Source of the DNA: Chondrus crispus
Taxonomy: Eukaryota; Rhodophyta; Florideophyceae; Gigartinales; Gigartinaceae
Assembly (NCBI RefSeq): GCF_000350225.1
Contig: NW_005179004.1
Coordinates: forward strand, 62,001-126,000
Reading direction: 5' to 3'
DNA: 64,000 nt
Of the stretch, positions 12,001 through 19,634 are shown one piece after another (the stretch's first letter is position 1; the number at the start of each line of letters is the position of its first letter). The position numbers were made by a program, and so were the translations under genes. The notes under the pieces were generated by a model. It saw only the letters and a list, made by a program, of their open reading frames with translations. It searched no databases and was not told the DNA's origin.

Positions 12001-12216
12001 ACTGAAAAGCGGATCATGGCAGATATTGCATCTACAAGAGAGGCATACGACGCAATGATTATTTCAAACATCGGTCTCATCAAGAGTATACACAATCCCG
12101 CGGATGCCCTTACCAAAATAGGTGCAAACAGTGCCCTTACGACATTACTTCAAACCAACAAAATCAATCATCCCATTGAGCAACACGTAGTGAGCTCGAC
12201 GAGGATAACAAGTTGA
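8971..12216 (+). CDS. pol of element C: protease, integrase, reverse transcriptase, RNase H
   Basis: One uninterrupted frame runs from 8971 to the stop at 12216, -1 relative to gag, overlapping gag by 46 nt. The first ATG is at 9361, but the protease motif LDTGA (9169-9183) lies upstream, so pol is probably made by frameshifting from gag or as a processed fusion. Domains in order: aspartic protease; integrase zinc finger (HHQFMH...CHVC, about 9560-9690); integrase core with LDLMFLKG, LTDQGTAF and a Glu in GSGETYH; reverse transcriptase with SDVNQAYLQA and the catalytic box YADD (11287-11298); RNase H from YTDSSFQ. The order protease-integrase-RT is diagnostic for Ty1/copia. No stop interrupts it, so this part may still be functional. 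Confidence 0.9.
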   Translation, partial: GRIGSGEFSGARQIIKHGLLSGVKRPKEPDKFPVIGDPVKGCRVSTQNVYALILRNTTVQQFEGACLDTGAYRAVVGLSQLLLYEKKYGVTLKPWREPANFIFGDHVSPSLGVVFLIITTPHGPVQVKTHVVKPNIPFLIGLDVLDYLGWNILTVQNKLQSVYDGWLMDCVRKNAHIYIEWDKTESIHYSAETLRKLHHQFMHPSTGKLLNLLRRASHEKLCKNTKAILEDIRKACHVCETYSCKPVTFKVRMPTEIIFNREVRLDLMFLKGKPVLHVVDRDTKFSAARFLPSQSSEAIWNTFLYCWVTVYTGYPLKMLTDQGTAFCKSEHWQRQCEEAEITLRHTGVESHNSLGSGETYHALLRRIYHKVSMSNPNFSAPLCLSLAVKAINDTAGPSGLVPSLLLFGTLPRLPRDHSDKSSLKSHPTYKEKMNALALARKEFETIITKNRIDLAIRKKIPPSAKHKFHPEEMVYVYRERKRKWEGTFRISKVHHDKSVILEVSKHLHQQFNISQIKHAITDTNTESSQPHAKYRQLSQINPDHELRRSARVRTETDRYVPTFLVRDAVRGSGILYTEVISPRDPRSGKFEEAKLKELTGLIEKGTFKIVLREQAGERPNIIPTRFILGIKHVDNGTELLKARFVLGGHRDREKPFLVHNSTALRHHSVRILVALAAMFGFNLWSSDVNQAYLQAAENLQRKIFIKPDILQLSSNELVQVIKPLYGLTESGDYWGETSKDHHTQDLKMEATDGDLSLFFKRIGNRLVGLSGNYADDFLRAGNAEFKKQSTATTARRFDTKEIQTPPLTFTGVALSEEGDKRCLSQNKYIYRLRRLSMDDGFAQYTSLRAKLLWMVHSRPDIACAVSMATQVTESLFSKESRILINKIVAHLHKTPHIKLSYTKLDFNSLFIVTYTDSSFQNNHDYSSQLGFIILLADKFNHCCIIHYSSHKSKRVARSSMAAEALAFADGFDNSFIIRHDLQRIMGRPLALLMLTDSKILFDVLTRKKYTTEKRIMADIASTREAYDAMIISNIGLIKSIHNPADALTKIGANSALTTLLQTNKINHPIEQHVVSSTRITS

Positions 12217-12222
12217 TTCCTT

Positions 12223-12243
12223 AAAAAAAGGGGGGAGGGGAAG
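12223..12243 (+). other. polypurine tract of element C
   Basis: An unbroken purine run (seven A, six G, A, four G, AAG) abuts the 3' LTR at 12244. This is the plus-strand primer position in LTR retrotransposons. Confidence 0.9.
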
Positions 12244-12725
12244 TGTTAAGATATCTGAATCATTTATGCGGAATCAAGAAAGATGAGGTAATACTGTAAG
12301 AGAGAGGTAGTTACTGTACCTGCGGAATCAAGAAAGATGAGGTAATACTGCAGGAGAGGAGGTAGTCACCATTGTAGCAAGAAACCAAGAAAGACGTGCA
12401 ACTCCGGATTGCATCAGAACGGGACAGGTGACTACTGCATAATGTAAGGAGGACTCCCCTCACCATGAGCACAAACCTTACACTCAGACCCGTACTTAAT
12501 AATAGAATTGTAGCTCCACCAGAGAGGAGGCACAACAGACACTACAGAAAAAACGCAGATACAACCGACAGTAAAGATTTCAAACTGGAAGCTTAGCTTC
12601 CAGCGCCCTTCCAGACCGGAAGGACTTCCCGCTCGCAATTGACGCTGATCTGCCCCACCGGCGTGGAAGTGCAGGCTGTTAGTCTACCGCGAGCTCCCTT
12701 CCAGCATCCCTGCGATACTGGATCA
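12244..12725 (+). repeat. 3' LTR of element C
   Basis: The LTR is 482 bp with the same ends as the 5' LTR, followed by the target duplication GGGGC at 12726-12730. It is nearly identical to 6827-7308. Confidence 0.95.
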
Positions 12726-13827
12726 GGGGCAGTGGCGGGCGGCATCGTCGCCGAGCTGCGGCGCGAGGTGAGGGATGGGGCACGAGAGCAGATGCTGACG
12801 GAAGAGCAGGTGAGGCGGCTGCGGTACGCGCGGGCGGTGTGAACGGGGACGACGCGGTTGCACCCCGCGAGGCCCCAGCTGATGTGGGTGGGGTGCGAGG
12901 ACTTGGTGCTGCTCGGCAGCGGGACTAGCGTGGAGAGGGGGACGGGGGTGTTTGCGATGGTGCGCGCGGCGAGGAGAAGCGAAGACAGGTCAGAGAGTAT
13001 TTAGTTGGAGGGGCAGCGGTGTACAGTTCGCAGGCTGGGACTGCTCTCCATGGGTACCGAACCCACGTTGGTCATTGGATCACAATATATCTTCTGAGTG
13101 CTGGGAGGCTACGAGGTGGCGCCTCTGAGTAGGCGGGCGCCTTGGTTTTGCTTTTATCTGATGCGGAGATAGTGCTGTGCGTAGGCCCTCCCTCAATAAA
13201 GCGGCGCGAGGGAATCCAGCTGAAGTACAGTGCTAAGGTTTCATGTAAGAGTATAATAAAGGACAGAGGATGTGAATCTATTGTCGATCGGCGCTACTTT
13301 CTTTTGCAGAGAGTGCATTCGATTTCTCAATCTCACATACAAGAGCACGTCTGAAAGCTGAATTAGTGTAGGAGAGACTCAAGACCTTAGTCGTGTTTAC
13401 TGAGGGAAGGAGCGACGGCGGTGCTAAGCTGACTTAGAATGCATTTGGCAGGCAATTATTGCACTCACCACTACAGTTGATTCAGCAGTTGCATTGCTAT
13501 TGCACACTTGTACAACTTATGATTGATAGAGAGGGCGGAAGAGTTCTGGCCGAGACGGTGGATGGATGAGGGGCGGGCGCGGCGCGTCAGGGCGTGGATG
13601 TTCGCGCCGTTCGGTGTGGGGCAGCTTAACAGTGCGGGGCAGTTCCTCGCGGACTATGAGGAAACGCTGGTGTAGCGGAGATTTGGAGAAGGCTTCGGGT
13701 GAAGTTAGCGTGCGCGGAGGACGGGGTGAGGAATTGTACTAGGTTTGCGGACACGCCCAGGGTGGTCTGGGAGGGCGGGGTCGGGTTGGCAGTTTTCATA
13801 GAGGAGAGGAGGAGGACTGAGTGGTGA
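12726..13827 (+). pseudogene. cytochrome P450 pseudogene, 3' part
   Basis: After the retrotransposon the P450 frame resumes as GAVAGGIVAELRREV, continues to LRYARAV, a TGA stop (about 12840), then TRLHPARP (K-helix region) and GTGVFAMVRAARRSED. From about 13005 to 13525 nothing P450-like is seen; it could be an intron or another insertion. It resumes at about 13530 with AEEFWPRRWM and the heme region FAPFGVGQLNSAG, then ends with TPRVVWEGGVGLAVFIEE and a stop at 13825-13827. The heme motif FxxGxRxCxG has become F-G-V-G-Q-L-N-S-A-G: Arg is Leu and the heme-ligand Cys is Ser. The Glu of ExxR appears to be Gly. These losses are independent of the insertion. Confidence 0.75.
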
Positions 13828-14545
13828 TAGGATGGTCTGCAGGCTAGAGTAGGAGTGATGCGTGTTGTGGGGAGGTTGGGTTGCTGGCGACATGAAGTCA
13901 GCTGCACCCTGAAAGCGTGATTATCTTCCAATGGGGCTGCCGCTGTTCATAGACCACCTCGGCAACCAAAGTTTCTGCTTGGGTCGCATATGGTAGTTCA
14001 TCTAGTTGCCCCTGCAGATTCTAGGAAGAGAGTGAGTAATGAATTTGATTCGACTTCTCTGTCATCAAACTAGTTTGTTTGTTCGGCAAGCCTAAACAGT
14101 TTAGAGGCACATGCTGCTGAGGGCTGCTCTCTTCTCGATTATCCAGCGGTTGTGTTTTTAGAGATTCTCATTGCCCAGGAAGCCAGAAAATGACAAAAGA
14201 AAAAGTGGCTGCATGCCCTCAGAGAGATTCTGTCGAATTCCCATCAATGTGGTGCTTCGCAACAAGAAAGTCCCCTCCGTTCGAAAAAGCACCCCTGCAA
14301 GCCCTTCCTCCTGATGTTGTACCTCTGCCTTCACTCGGCAGAACGAGTTCATGACCGTTGCGGGCGTCTGTGTTGCATTTTCAGACGGACAGGCCGTTTT
14401 TCAATGCTTGCTACATTCAAAACGTCCGCACACGGCCTGCAGAAAGCTTTAAAGGACCTGTCCGCTTACATGGTACAATACACTAATTTAAGAGGACTCT
14501 TTCGCTTGTACAGAGACCGCAAACGTTGCTTTCGTATAAGTAGAG
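13828..14545. other. intergenic, upstream of the kinase gene
   Basis: No recognisable protein is seen on either strand. The 3' part carries pyrimidine-rich stretches and leads into the kinase gene; no clear TATA box was identified. Confidence 0.5.
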
Positions 14546-15982
14546 ATGTCTTGTGTGGCCCGAGTTGAAGTTCCACCACCACCATCATTTTATTTTCAGC
14601 TCTTCCAAGCGTCCGGACATTGTTCATTTTCCTGGTGCAGTAGCCAAGAATTCCTTATTTGTGTAATCACGTACAAACCTTCGACTTCAAAAATGAGATA
14701 TATTTTTCTTGACAGTCAGGAAGAGTCTACAGAAATGGTAAATACAATTTACTGTCAAGATGGAGGGGTCGTAGATACATCTCGACGCCAAAACCTGGAA
14801 CTGCATGGCAAAGAAACAAACACCCAGCCTAAAAAGGGCGCCGCTGTCACAACTACATGCTGCTCTGCTCGGTACAGTCGTGAAAGTGTGTCGGGCGAAT
14901 GGCGTCTCCCTTCATATGAAAAGGCAGCGATCGGACTCAATGGGGAGCAACTTTTCTCAGAAGACACACCCGTTCTCGTTTTAGAGGATCGATACGTAGT
15001 GGAAAAGGAAAAATTAGGGGAAGGCGGATGCGGAATGGTGTATGCTGGGTATGATTCGTTGACCGAGAAACCGCTTGCCATCAAAATTGACAAGGGGAAT
15101 GGTCAGCTACTCCGGCAGGAAAGTGATGTGTACAAGGCTGTGCGAGAAAATTTTCCAGATGCTCGTGGGTTTCCCGACGTGCACTACCAAGGAAACGAAA
15201 AGGGAATGGAATTGCTCGTGATGGACCAGCTCGGACATTCGTTGCTGGATCACTTCCGAAGGCATGGGGGCCTTTCACTGAAAACTACGCTGATGGTTGG
15301 TCTCCAAGTACTGGACCGACTGGAGCATATGCACAAGAGCAACTTCTTGCACTGTGATGTGAAGCCCGAGAATCTGGTGACTGGGTTCGGGAAGGACACG
15401 TCGACTGTCTATATGGTCGACATGGGACTGGCACGGCCATATCGCTTGCAGGATGAGCCGTTTCGGGCTGAAAAGTCGAACCTGGCAGACGGGGTGGTCG
15501 GTACACTCATGTTTGCGCCCACGGGTCTGTACGGCAGCGTGGAGGTGACGCGACGCGACGACCTGGAATCGCTCGGGTTCTCGCTGCTGTTCCTGAATCA
15601 GGGCACGCTTCCGTGGGAGTTTTTTGCGTACGACAACGAGAACGTTGCAGAGGTGGAGCAGATTAAGAGGTCATTTTGGGACTCGGAGGAGTATCGAGAC
15701 ATGCCGACGGCGTTGAGCAGGTTTTTCAACATCATCCGGTCCATGGAGCACGACGAAGAGCCCTGCTATGAGAAGTTTAGAGAGGTCTTGAACTCGGCGT
15801 TGCAGGACATGGGGGAGAACAATAACGGTGTGTATGACTGGCAAAGGGCGAAGCAATTTGATAGCCTGCTGCCATCACTCTTCACCTCGACGATGGAATC
15901 GACATTTTCGTCCGTGTACATTAGGGGCTTGGAGTCGTTCGAGGGGGATAGCTTCGTTACAGTTAGTCTGACTGATGAATAA
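14546..15982 (+). CDS. CK1-like serine/threonine protein kinase
   Basis: This is a 478-residue frame. Residues about 150-420 form a protein kinase domain: glycine loop LGEGGCGMVYAG, ATP-binding Lys in LAIKI (Lys180), catalytic loop HCDVKPEN (Asp271), metal-binding DMG (Asp292, normally DFG), then RRDDLESLGFSLLFL and GTLPWE, which is the casein-kinase-1 signature region. CK1 enzymes phosphorylate Ser/Thr with roles in signalling and trafficking. Arg of HRD is Cys, and Phe of DFG is Met. The start is uncertain: the first 49 codons contain TTTTATTTTCAG (14589-14600), which looks like a 3' splice site, so translation may begin at Met 14693 (MRYIFLDSQEE) after a 5'-UTR intron. No other intron is apparent. 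Family call firm, substrate unknown. Confidence 0.88.
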   Translation: MSCVARVEVPPPPSFYFQLFQASGHCSFSWCSSQEFLICVITYKPSTSKMRYIFLDSQEESTEMVNTIYCQDGGVVDTSRRQNLELHGKETNTQPKKGAAVTTTCCSARYSRESVSGEWRLPSYEKAAIGLNGEQLFSEDTPVLVLEDRYVVEKEKLGEGGCGMVYAGYDSLTEKPLAIKIDKGNGQLLRQESDVYKAVRENFPDARGFPDVHYQGNEKGMELLVMDQLGHSLLDHFRRHGGLSLKTTLMVGLQVLDRLEHMHKSNFLHCDVKPENLVTGFGKDTSTVYMVDMGLARPYRLQDEPFRAEKSNLADGVVGTLMFAPTGLYGSVEVTRRDDLESLGFSLLFLNQGTLPWEFFAYDNENVAEVEQIKRSFWDSEEYRDMPTALSRFFNIIRSMEHDEEPCYEKFREVLNSALQDMGENNNGVYDWQRAKQFDSLLPSLFTSTMESTFSSVYIRGLESFEGDSFVTVSLTDE

Positions 15983-16556
15983 AAAAAAAGTGGCGGCGTT
16001 ATCCGGCTGTGCGACAGGGGGAGCCTTTGGTTTAACAGCAATTCGTCTTACAGCACGTGGCGGAAGCGTGAAAAAAGGAAAGAGTTATTGTCTACATGCA
16101 CGGCACGCATCCCCTCGGCGGATCTGCAGCCGTCGGATCTCGGGTCGCGAGATAACGAGTGGCGTCGCAACGCTCCGCGATGATTCGTTGGCGTACTGTA
16201 CTGTACAGGGAGAAACATCGCGTGTATGTGATGTTCAAAAAAATACAGCCACCTCCCCAATTCACGTCTCCGCCACAAAAACCCCTCGGCAACCCCTCTC
16301 CCAAAATTCTACCCTTGGGTACTGTATCTCCGTCGCTGTATCTCCGTCGCGCGGCATTCAGCCGCTCTCGCCCCCACACCTTTCTCGTCCGGGACAAGCC
16401 CGTCCTTCCCCCGGCCCATCTCCCCGATTTCGCGCCCAATCCGCCGCGTCCAAATCACCGCCTTTCCTTGCCGCCCTTTCCCGTCCCTATATGTATCGCT
16501 CGCCCCCCCCCCCCCCGTTCATCCTCCACCTCCACAGTCGCACACCCCGCCCCATC
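15983..16556 (+). promoter_or_regulatory. 5' region of the fasciclin-Hint gene
   Basis: This non-coding stretch lies between the kinase stop and the fasciclin-Hint ATG. It contains TACCCTTGGGTACTGTA (16310-16326), a tandem CTGTATCTCCGTCG (about 16323-16350), a TATA-like CTATATGTA (about 16487-16495) and a run of 14 C (about 16503-16516). The reading frame stays open through it, but the composition is not protein-like and a good signal peptide begins only at 16557. Confidence 0.45.
16310..16326 (+). promoter_or_regulatory. 17-bp word TACCCTTGGGTACTGTA, copy 1
   Basis: An exact 17-mer found three times in the window (also 38487-38503 on plus and 53472-53488 on minus). Here it lies about 230 bp upstream of the fasciclin-Hint ATG. 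It contains the self-complementary TACCCTTGGGTA. Confidence 0.4.
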
Positions 16557-19500
16557 ATGACGCTCCGCCCGATCATCATCCTCCTCCTCGCACTGCTCGC
16601 GGCGGCCGCCGCCCAGGACGGCCCCCTCCCGCCCTCCGCCGCGGACGACGTGCCCGATGCCGTCGTACCGGACCCGCGCCCGACCATCCTCGGCCTCTTG
16701 GCGTCTGACCCTGACCAGTTCAGCGTGCTCGCCCTCGCGGCCCTCGCCGTGCCTGACCTGACGGAAGCGCTCGGCGACCCCAACCGCAGGCTCACCGTCT
16801 TCGCCCCGACGAACGCCGCCTTCGCCGCCCTCACCAACAAGCTCTCCCCGGGCGCGGGCGTCGACGCCGCGGATCCGGAAGGCATCCTCTTCGCCCTGAT
16901 GGGCGCCTTACCTGGCCCGCTTCCGGGCCGCAGCCCGGGGGAAGTTCTCACCACCATCCTCTCATACCACCTGCTCGCGTTCGCGGCACCCTTCCAGGAG
17001 CTGGAGAATGACGGCACGGCAGAGACGGTGCAGGGCACCTTGCTCCGCTTCCGCGATGGGCGCGTGGTTGACCGCGACCCCAGCCGGAGGAACCCGCGCC
17101 CCGACCCGCGCAATGTGTTCACGCAGAATGGCTGGGTGCACGTCATCGACACTGTCTTGCTGCCGTTCAACCTAGAAACCGCGCTTGCCCCGCTCACCCC
17201 GGACGGCCCCGACCCCATCCCCATCGAGGAGGCAGAAGATGTGCCCGACGCCATTTTGCTGGACCCGCGACCCACCATTCTGGGGTTTGTTGAGTCCCGG
17301 CCGGACTCGTTTGGGATTCTTGCACGCGCCGTCGGTACCGTCGATTCGCTCGTGAAGGCGCTGGACGACCCTAACAGTAGGTTCACTGTCTTCGCGCCGA
17401 CGGACGAGGCTTTTACCGCGCTGGCGAACCAGCTCGTACCAGGCGCGGACTTGAACCCCGCGGATAAGGACGCCGTCGTGGAAGCGCTGGTGTCGGCCAT
17501 CGCGCCACTCGCCGACGTCGAGGCCGCGGCAAACTCCACCATCGAGTCCATCCTCGGCTATCATGCGCTCCCCTTTGCTGCGCCTTTCCAGGAGTTAGAA
17601 GACATGAGTAGCGCGGAGACAGTGCAGGGAGACGCGCTCAGGTTCGCGGACGGCCTTGTCATCGACGCCGACGAGTCGCGGGAGAACCCTGTTGCTGACC
17701 CGCGCAACTTCTTCCCGCAGAACGGATGGGTGCATGTCATCGACTTGGTGCTGCTTCCGTTCGATCTAGACGCCGTCTTGGGTCCTTCCGAGCCGGAAAT
17801 GCCGGAGGAGGGGCAGCCCATCGATATCTCGGAGGCCGAGGATGTGCCAGACGCGACAATTCCGGACCCGCGCCCGACTATTTTAGGACTTGTGCAATCG
17901 GACCCGGAACAGTTTGGTATTCTTGGTCGTGCCGTCGGCACCGTGGACTCGCTTGTCGAGGTGCTGGGTAACCCTGGGAGCAGGCTGACTGTTTTTGCTC
18001 CGACGGACGAGGCTTTCACAAACTTGGCGAATACGCTCGTACCGGACGCAAATTTAGAAGCGTCTGACAAGGATGCTGTAGTCGAAGCCCTCGTGACCGC
18101 GATCGCACCACTAGCTGACGTCGAAGCCGCTGGGGGCGCCACAATTGAGTCTATTCTTCTGTACCATGCACTGGGTATGGCCGCTCCGCTCGGGAAACTG
18201 GAAGAGATGAAAACGGCCAAAACTCTACAGGGCGGCGTGCTTTCTTTCAACAGTGGCTCTGTGACGGACGACGATCCTTCGCGTGAGGATGCCGTGGTCG
18301 ATCCGCGCAACATCTTTACGCAGAACGGATGGGTGCATGTCATCGACTCGGTGCTGCTTCCGTTCGACCTTGGCGCCGTCGTGAATCCTTCCGAGCCGGA
18401 AATGCCGGAGGAGGGGCAGCCCATCGATATCTCGGAGGCCGAGGATGTGCCGGACGCGACAATTCCAGACCCGCGCCCGACCATTTTAGGACTTGTGCAA
18501 TCGGACCCGGAACAGTTTGGTATTCTTGGTCGTGCCGTCGGCACCGTGGACTCGCTTGTCGAGGTGCTGGGTAACCCTGGGAGCAGGCTGACTGTTTTTG
18601 CTCCGACGGACGAGGCTTTCACGAACTTAGCGAATACGCTCGCACCGGACGCAAATTTAGAAGCGTCTGACAAGGATGCTGTAGTCGAAGCCCTCGTGAC
18701 CGCGATCGCACCACTAGCTGACGTCGAAGCCGCTGGGGGCGCCACAATTGAGTCTATTCTTCTGTACCATACTCTCGGCGAGGCTTCCCCAATTCAAGAG
18801 CTTGAGAAGAGCGACACCCTTACCACTCTACAAGGAGACAGCATCTCAGTCGCTGATGGAAAGGTTACTGACGGCGATGACTCCAGGGATGATGCGGCGA
18901 TCTCAACCCCAAACATATTCTTGCAAAACGGTTGGGTGCATGTCGTCGACTCTGTTCTTCTCCCGTTCAACTTGGGCAATTTGGCATCAGCCGCATCACC
19001 GAGCATATCTCCGGAAGCCGAAGCCTCGCCGAATATATCTCCGGAAGCCGAAGCTTCGCCCGATGAAGACGATGACGATGACGGCGTTTGCTTCCCCGAA
19101 TCTGCGACGATTCGCCTTGCGGACGGTTCCTCTGTACCGATGCACCTGCTTGAAGCTGGTACCGAAATCCACGTCGGTCGTGAGGGCAAGACGTCTCGCA
19201 TCTTTGCCTTCACTCACAAGAACAGGGTCCGCAGAACGCTGTTTTACGCTCTGACGACAGCCTCCGGACACAGCGTGACGCTGACGGGGAGCCATTACTT
19301 GTATGCCAACGGCAAGCTGACCGCGGCTGGTGCCGTACAGATCGGTGACATGCTTGACACTAGGGCCGGCAACTCGCAAGTCGTGAGAGTCGGTCGCGTG
19401 CATGGCAAGGGTCTGTTCGCGCCACACACCTTGCACGGGGACTTGGAAGTGGACGGGGTGGTGGTGTCCGGGTACTCGAGGGCTTTGAATCCGACCATTG

Positions 19501-19634
19501 CGCACGGGTTGCTCGCACCCGTGCGACTGCTGACGAAGTATGCGGGAGTTGTCGAGCCGCTCGGGTCCTTGTTCTATGATGGGGCAGATAGGATTGCGAG
19601 CTACTTGCCCAAGGGTTCTCGTCGTTATGAGTAA
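16557..19634 (+). CDS. secreted four-fasciclin protein with C-terminal Hedgehog-type Hint (Hog) domain
   Basis: The protein has 1,025 residues. MTLRPIIILLLALLAAAAAQ is a clear signal peptide and fixes the start. Four FAS1 domains follow at about 41-204, 239-403, 440-604 and 641-804, each with PTILG, RLTVFAPT(D/N)xAF and NGWVHVID blocks; FAS1 domains mediate extracellular adhesion. An acidic linker has SPEAEASPNISPEAEASP and a DEDDDDDG run. Residues 845-1025 form a Hint domain: N-terminal catalytic Cys845 in CFPESATIRLADG, the TxxH block TGSH (His913) and a Hedgehog-like end GVVVSGYSRALNPTIAHGLLAPVRLL. In Hedgehog such domains cut the protein and attach a lipid to the N-terminal part; here that would release the fasciclin part, an inference. 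The Cys of the Hedgehog SCY motif is Gly. No intron. It may act in the cell wall or in adhesion signalling. Confidence 0.9.
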   Translation: MTLRPIIILLLALLAAAAAQDGPLPPSAADDVPDAVVPDPRPTILGLLASDPDQFSVLALAALAVPDLTEALGDPNRRLTVFAPTNAAFAALTNKLSPGAGVDAADPEGILFALMGALPGPLPGRSPGEVLTTILSYHLLAFAAPFQELENDGTAETVQGTLLRFRDGRVVDRDPSRRNPRPDPRNVFTQNGWVHVIDTVLLPFNLETALAPLTPDGPDPIPIEEAEDVPDAILLDPRPTILGFVESRPDSFGILARAVGTVDSLVKALDDPNSRFTVFAPTDEAFTALANQLVPGADLNPADKDAVVEALVSAIAPLADVEAAANSTIESILGYHALPFAAPFQELEDMSSAETVQGDALRFADGLVIDADESRENPVADPRNFFPQNGWVHVIDLVLLPFDLDAVLGPSEPEMPEEGQPIDISEAEDVPDATIPDPRPTILGLVQSDPEQFGILGRAVGTVDSLVEVLGNPGSRLTVFAPTDEAFTNLANTLVPDANLEASDKDAVVEALVTAIAPLADVEAAGGATIESILLYHALGMAAPLGKLEEMKTAKTLQGGVLSFNSGSVTDDDPSREDAVVDPRNIFTQNGWVHVIDSVLLPFDLGAVVNPSEPEMPEEGQPIDISEAEDVPDATIPDPRPTILGLVQSDPEQFGILGRAVGTVDSLVEVLGNPGSRLTVFAPTDEAFTNLANTLAPDANLEASDKDAVVEALVTAIAPLADVEAAGGATIESILLYHTLGEASPIQELEKSDTLTTLQGDSISVADGKVTDGDDSRDDAAISTPNIFLQNGWVHVVDSVLLPFNLGNLASAASPSISPEAEASPNISPEAEASPDEDDDDDGVCFPESATIRLADGSSVPMHLLEAGTEIHVGREGKTSRIFAFTHKNRVRRTLFYALTTASGHSVTLTGSHYLYANGKLTAAGAVQIGDMLDTRAGNSQVVRVGRVHGKGLFAPHTLHGDLEVDGVVVSGYSRALNPTIAHGLLAPVRLLTKYAGVVEPLGSLFYDGADRIASYLPKGSRRYE
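17784..18167 (+). repeat. near-identical intragenic repeat, FAS1 unit 3
   Basis: This 384-bp stretch is nearly identical to 18387-18770, offset 603 bp (201 codons, in frame), with only a handful of differences seen. The rest of each 603-bp unit has diverged strongly. It covers the linker and first two thirds of FAS1 domain 3. Confidence 0.85.
18387..18770 (+). repeat. near-identical intragenic repeat, FAS1 unit 4
   Basis: Partner of 17784-18167. The sharp drop in similarity after GTACCAT (18167/18770) suggests gene conversion confined to this part, or a duplication followed by replacement of the 3' third. Confidence 0.85.

Larger units (their letters stand above)
6827..12725 (+). mobile_element. 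Ty1/copia-type LTR retrotransposon (element C), 5,899 bp, recent
   Basis: The element is complete: two 482-bp LTRs (6827-7308 and 12244-12725), both TG...CA, flanked by an exact 5-bp target duplication GGGGC (6822-6826 and 12726-12730). It has gag with a zinc knuckle, then protease, integrase, reverse transcriptase and RNase H in copia order, and a polypurine tract just before the 3' LTR. The LTRs differ at only two positions seen (near 6922/12339 and 7236/12653), so insertion is recent. The target is the P450 pseudogene: removing the element and one GGGGC brings the two parts of the I-helix region back into one frame. Confidence 0.95.

Noticed and set aside
15975..16556. N-terminal extension of the fasciclin-Hint frame
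   Set aside because: Composition is promoter-like and the signal peptide at 16557 sets the start.
16487..18745. Long minus-strand frames opposite the fasciclin-Hint gene
   Set aside because: They mirror the codon periodicity of the GC-rich plus-strand gene, are Ser/Ala-rich and have no domains.
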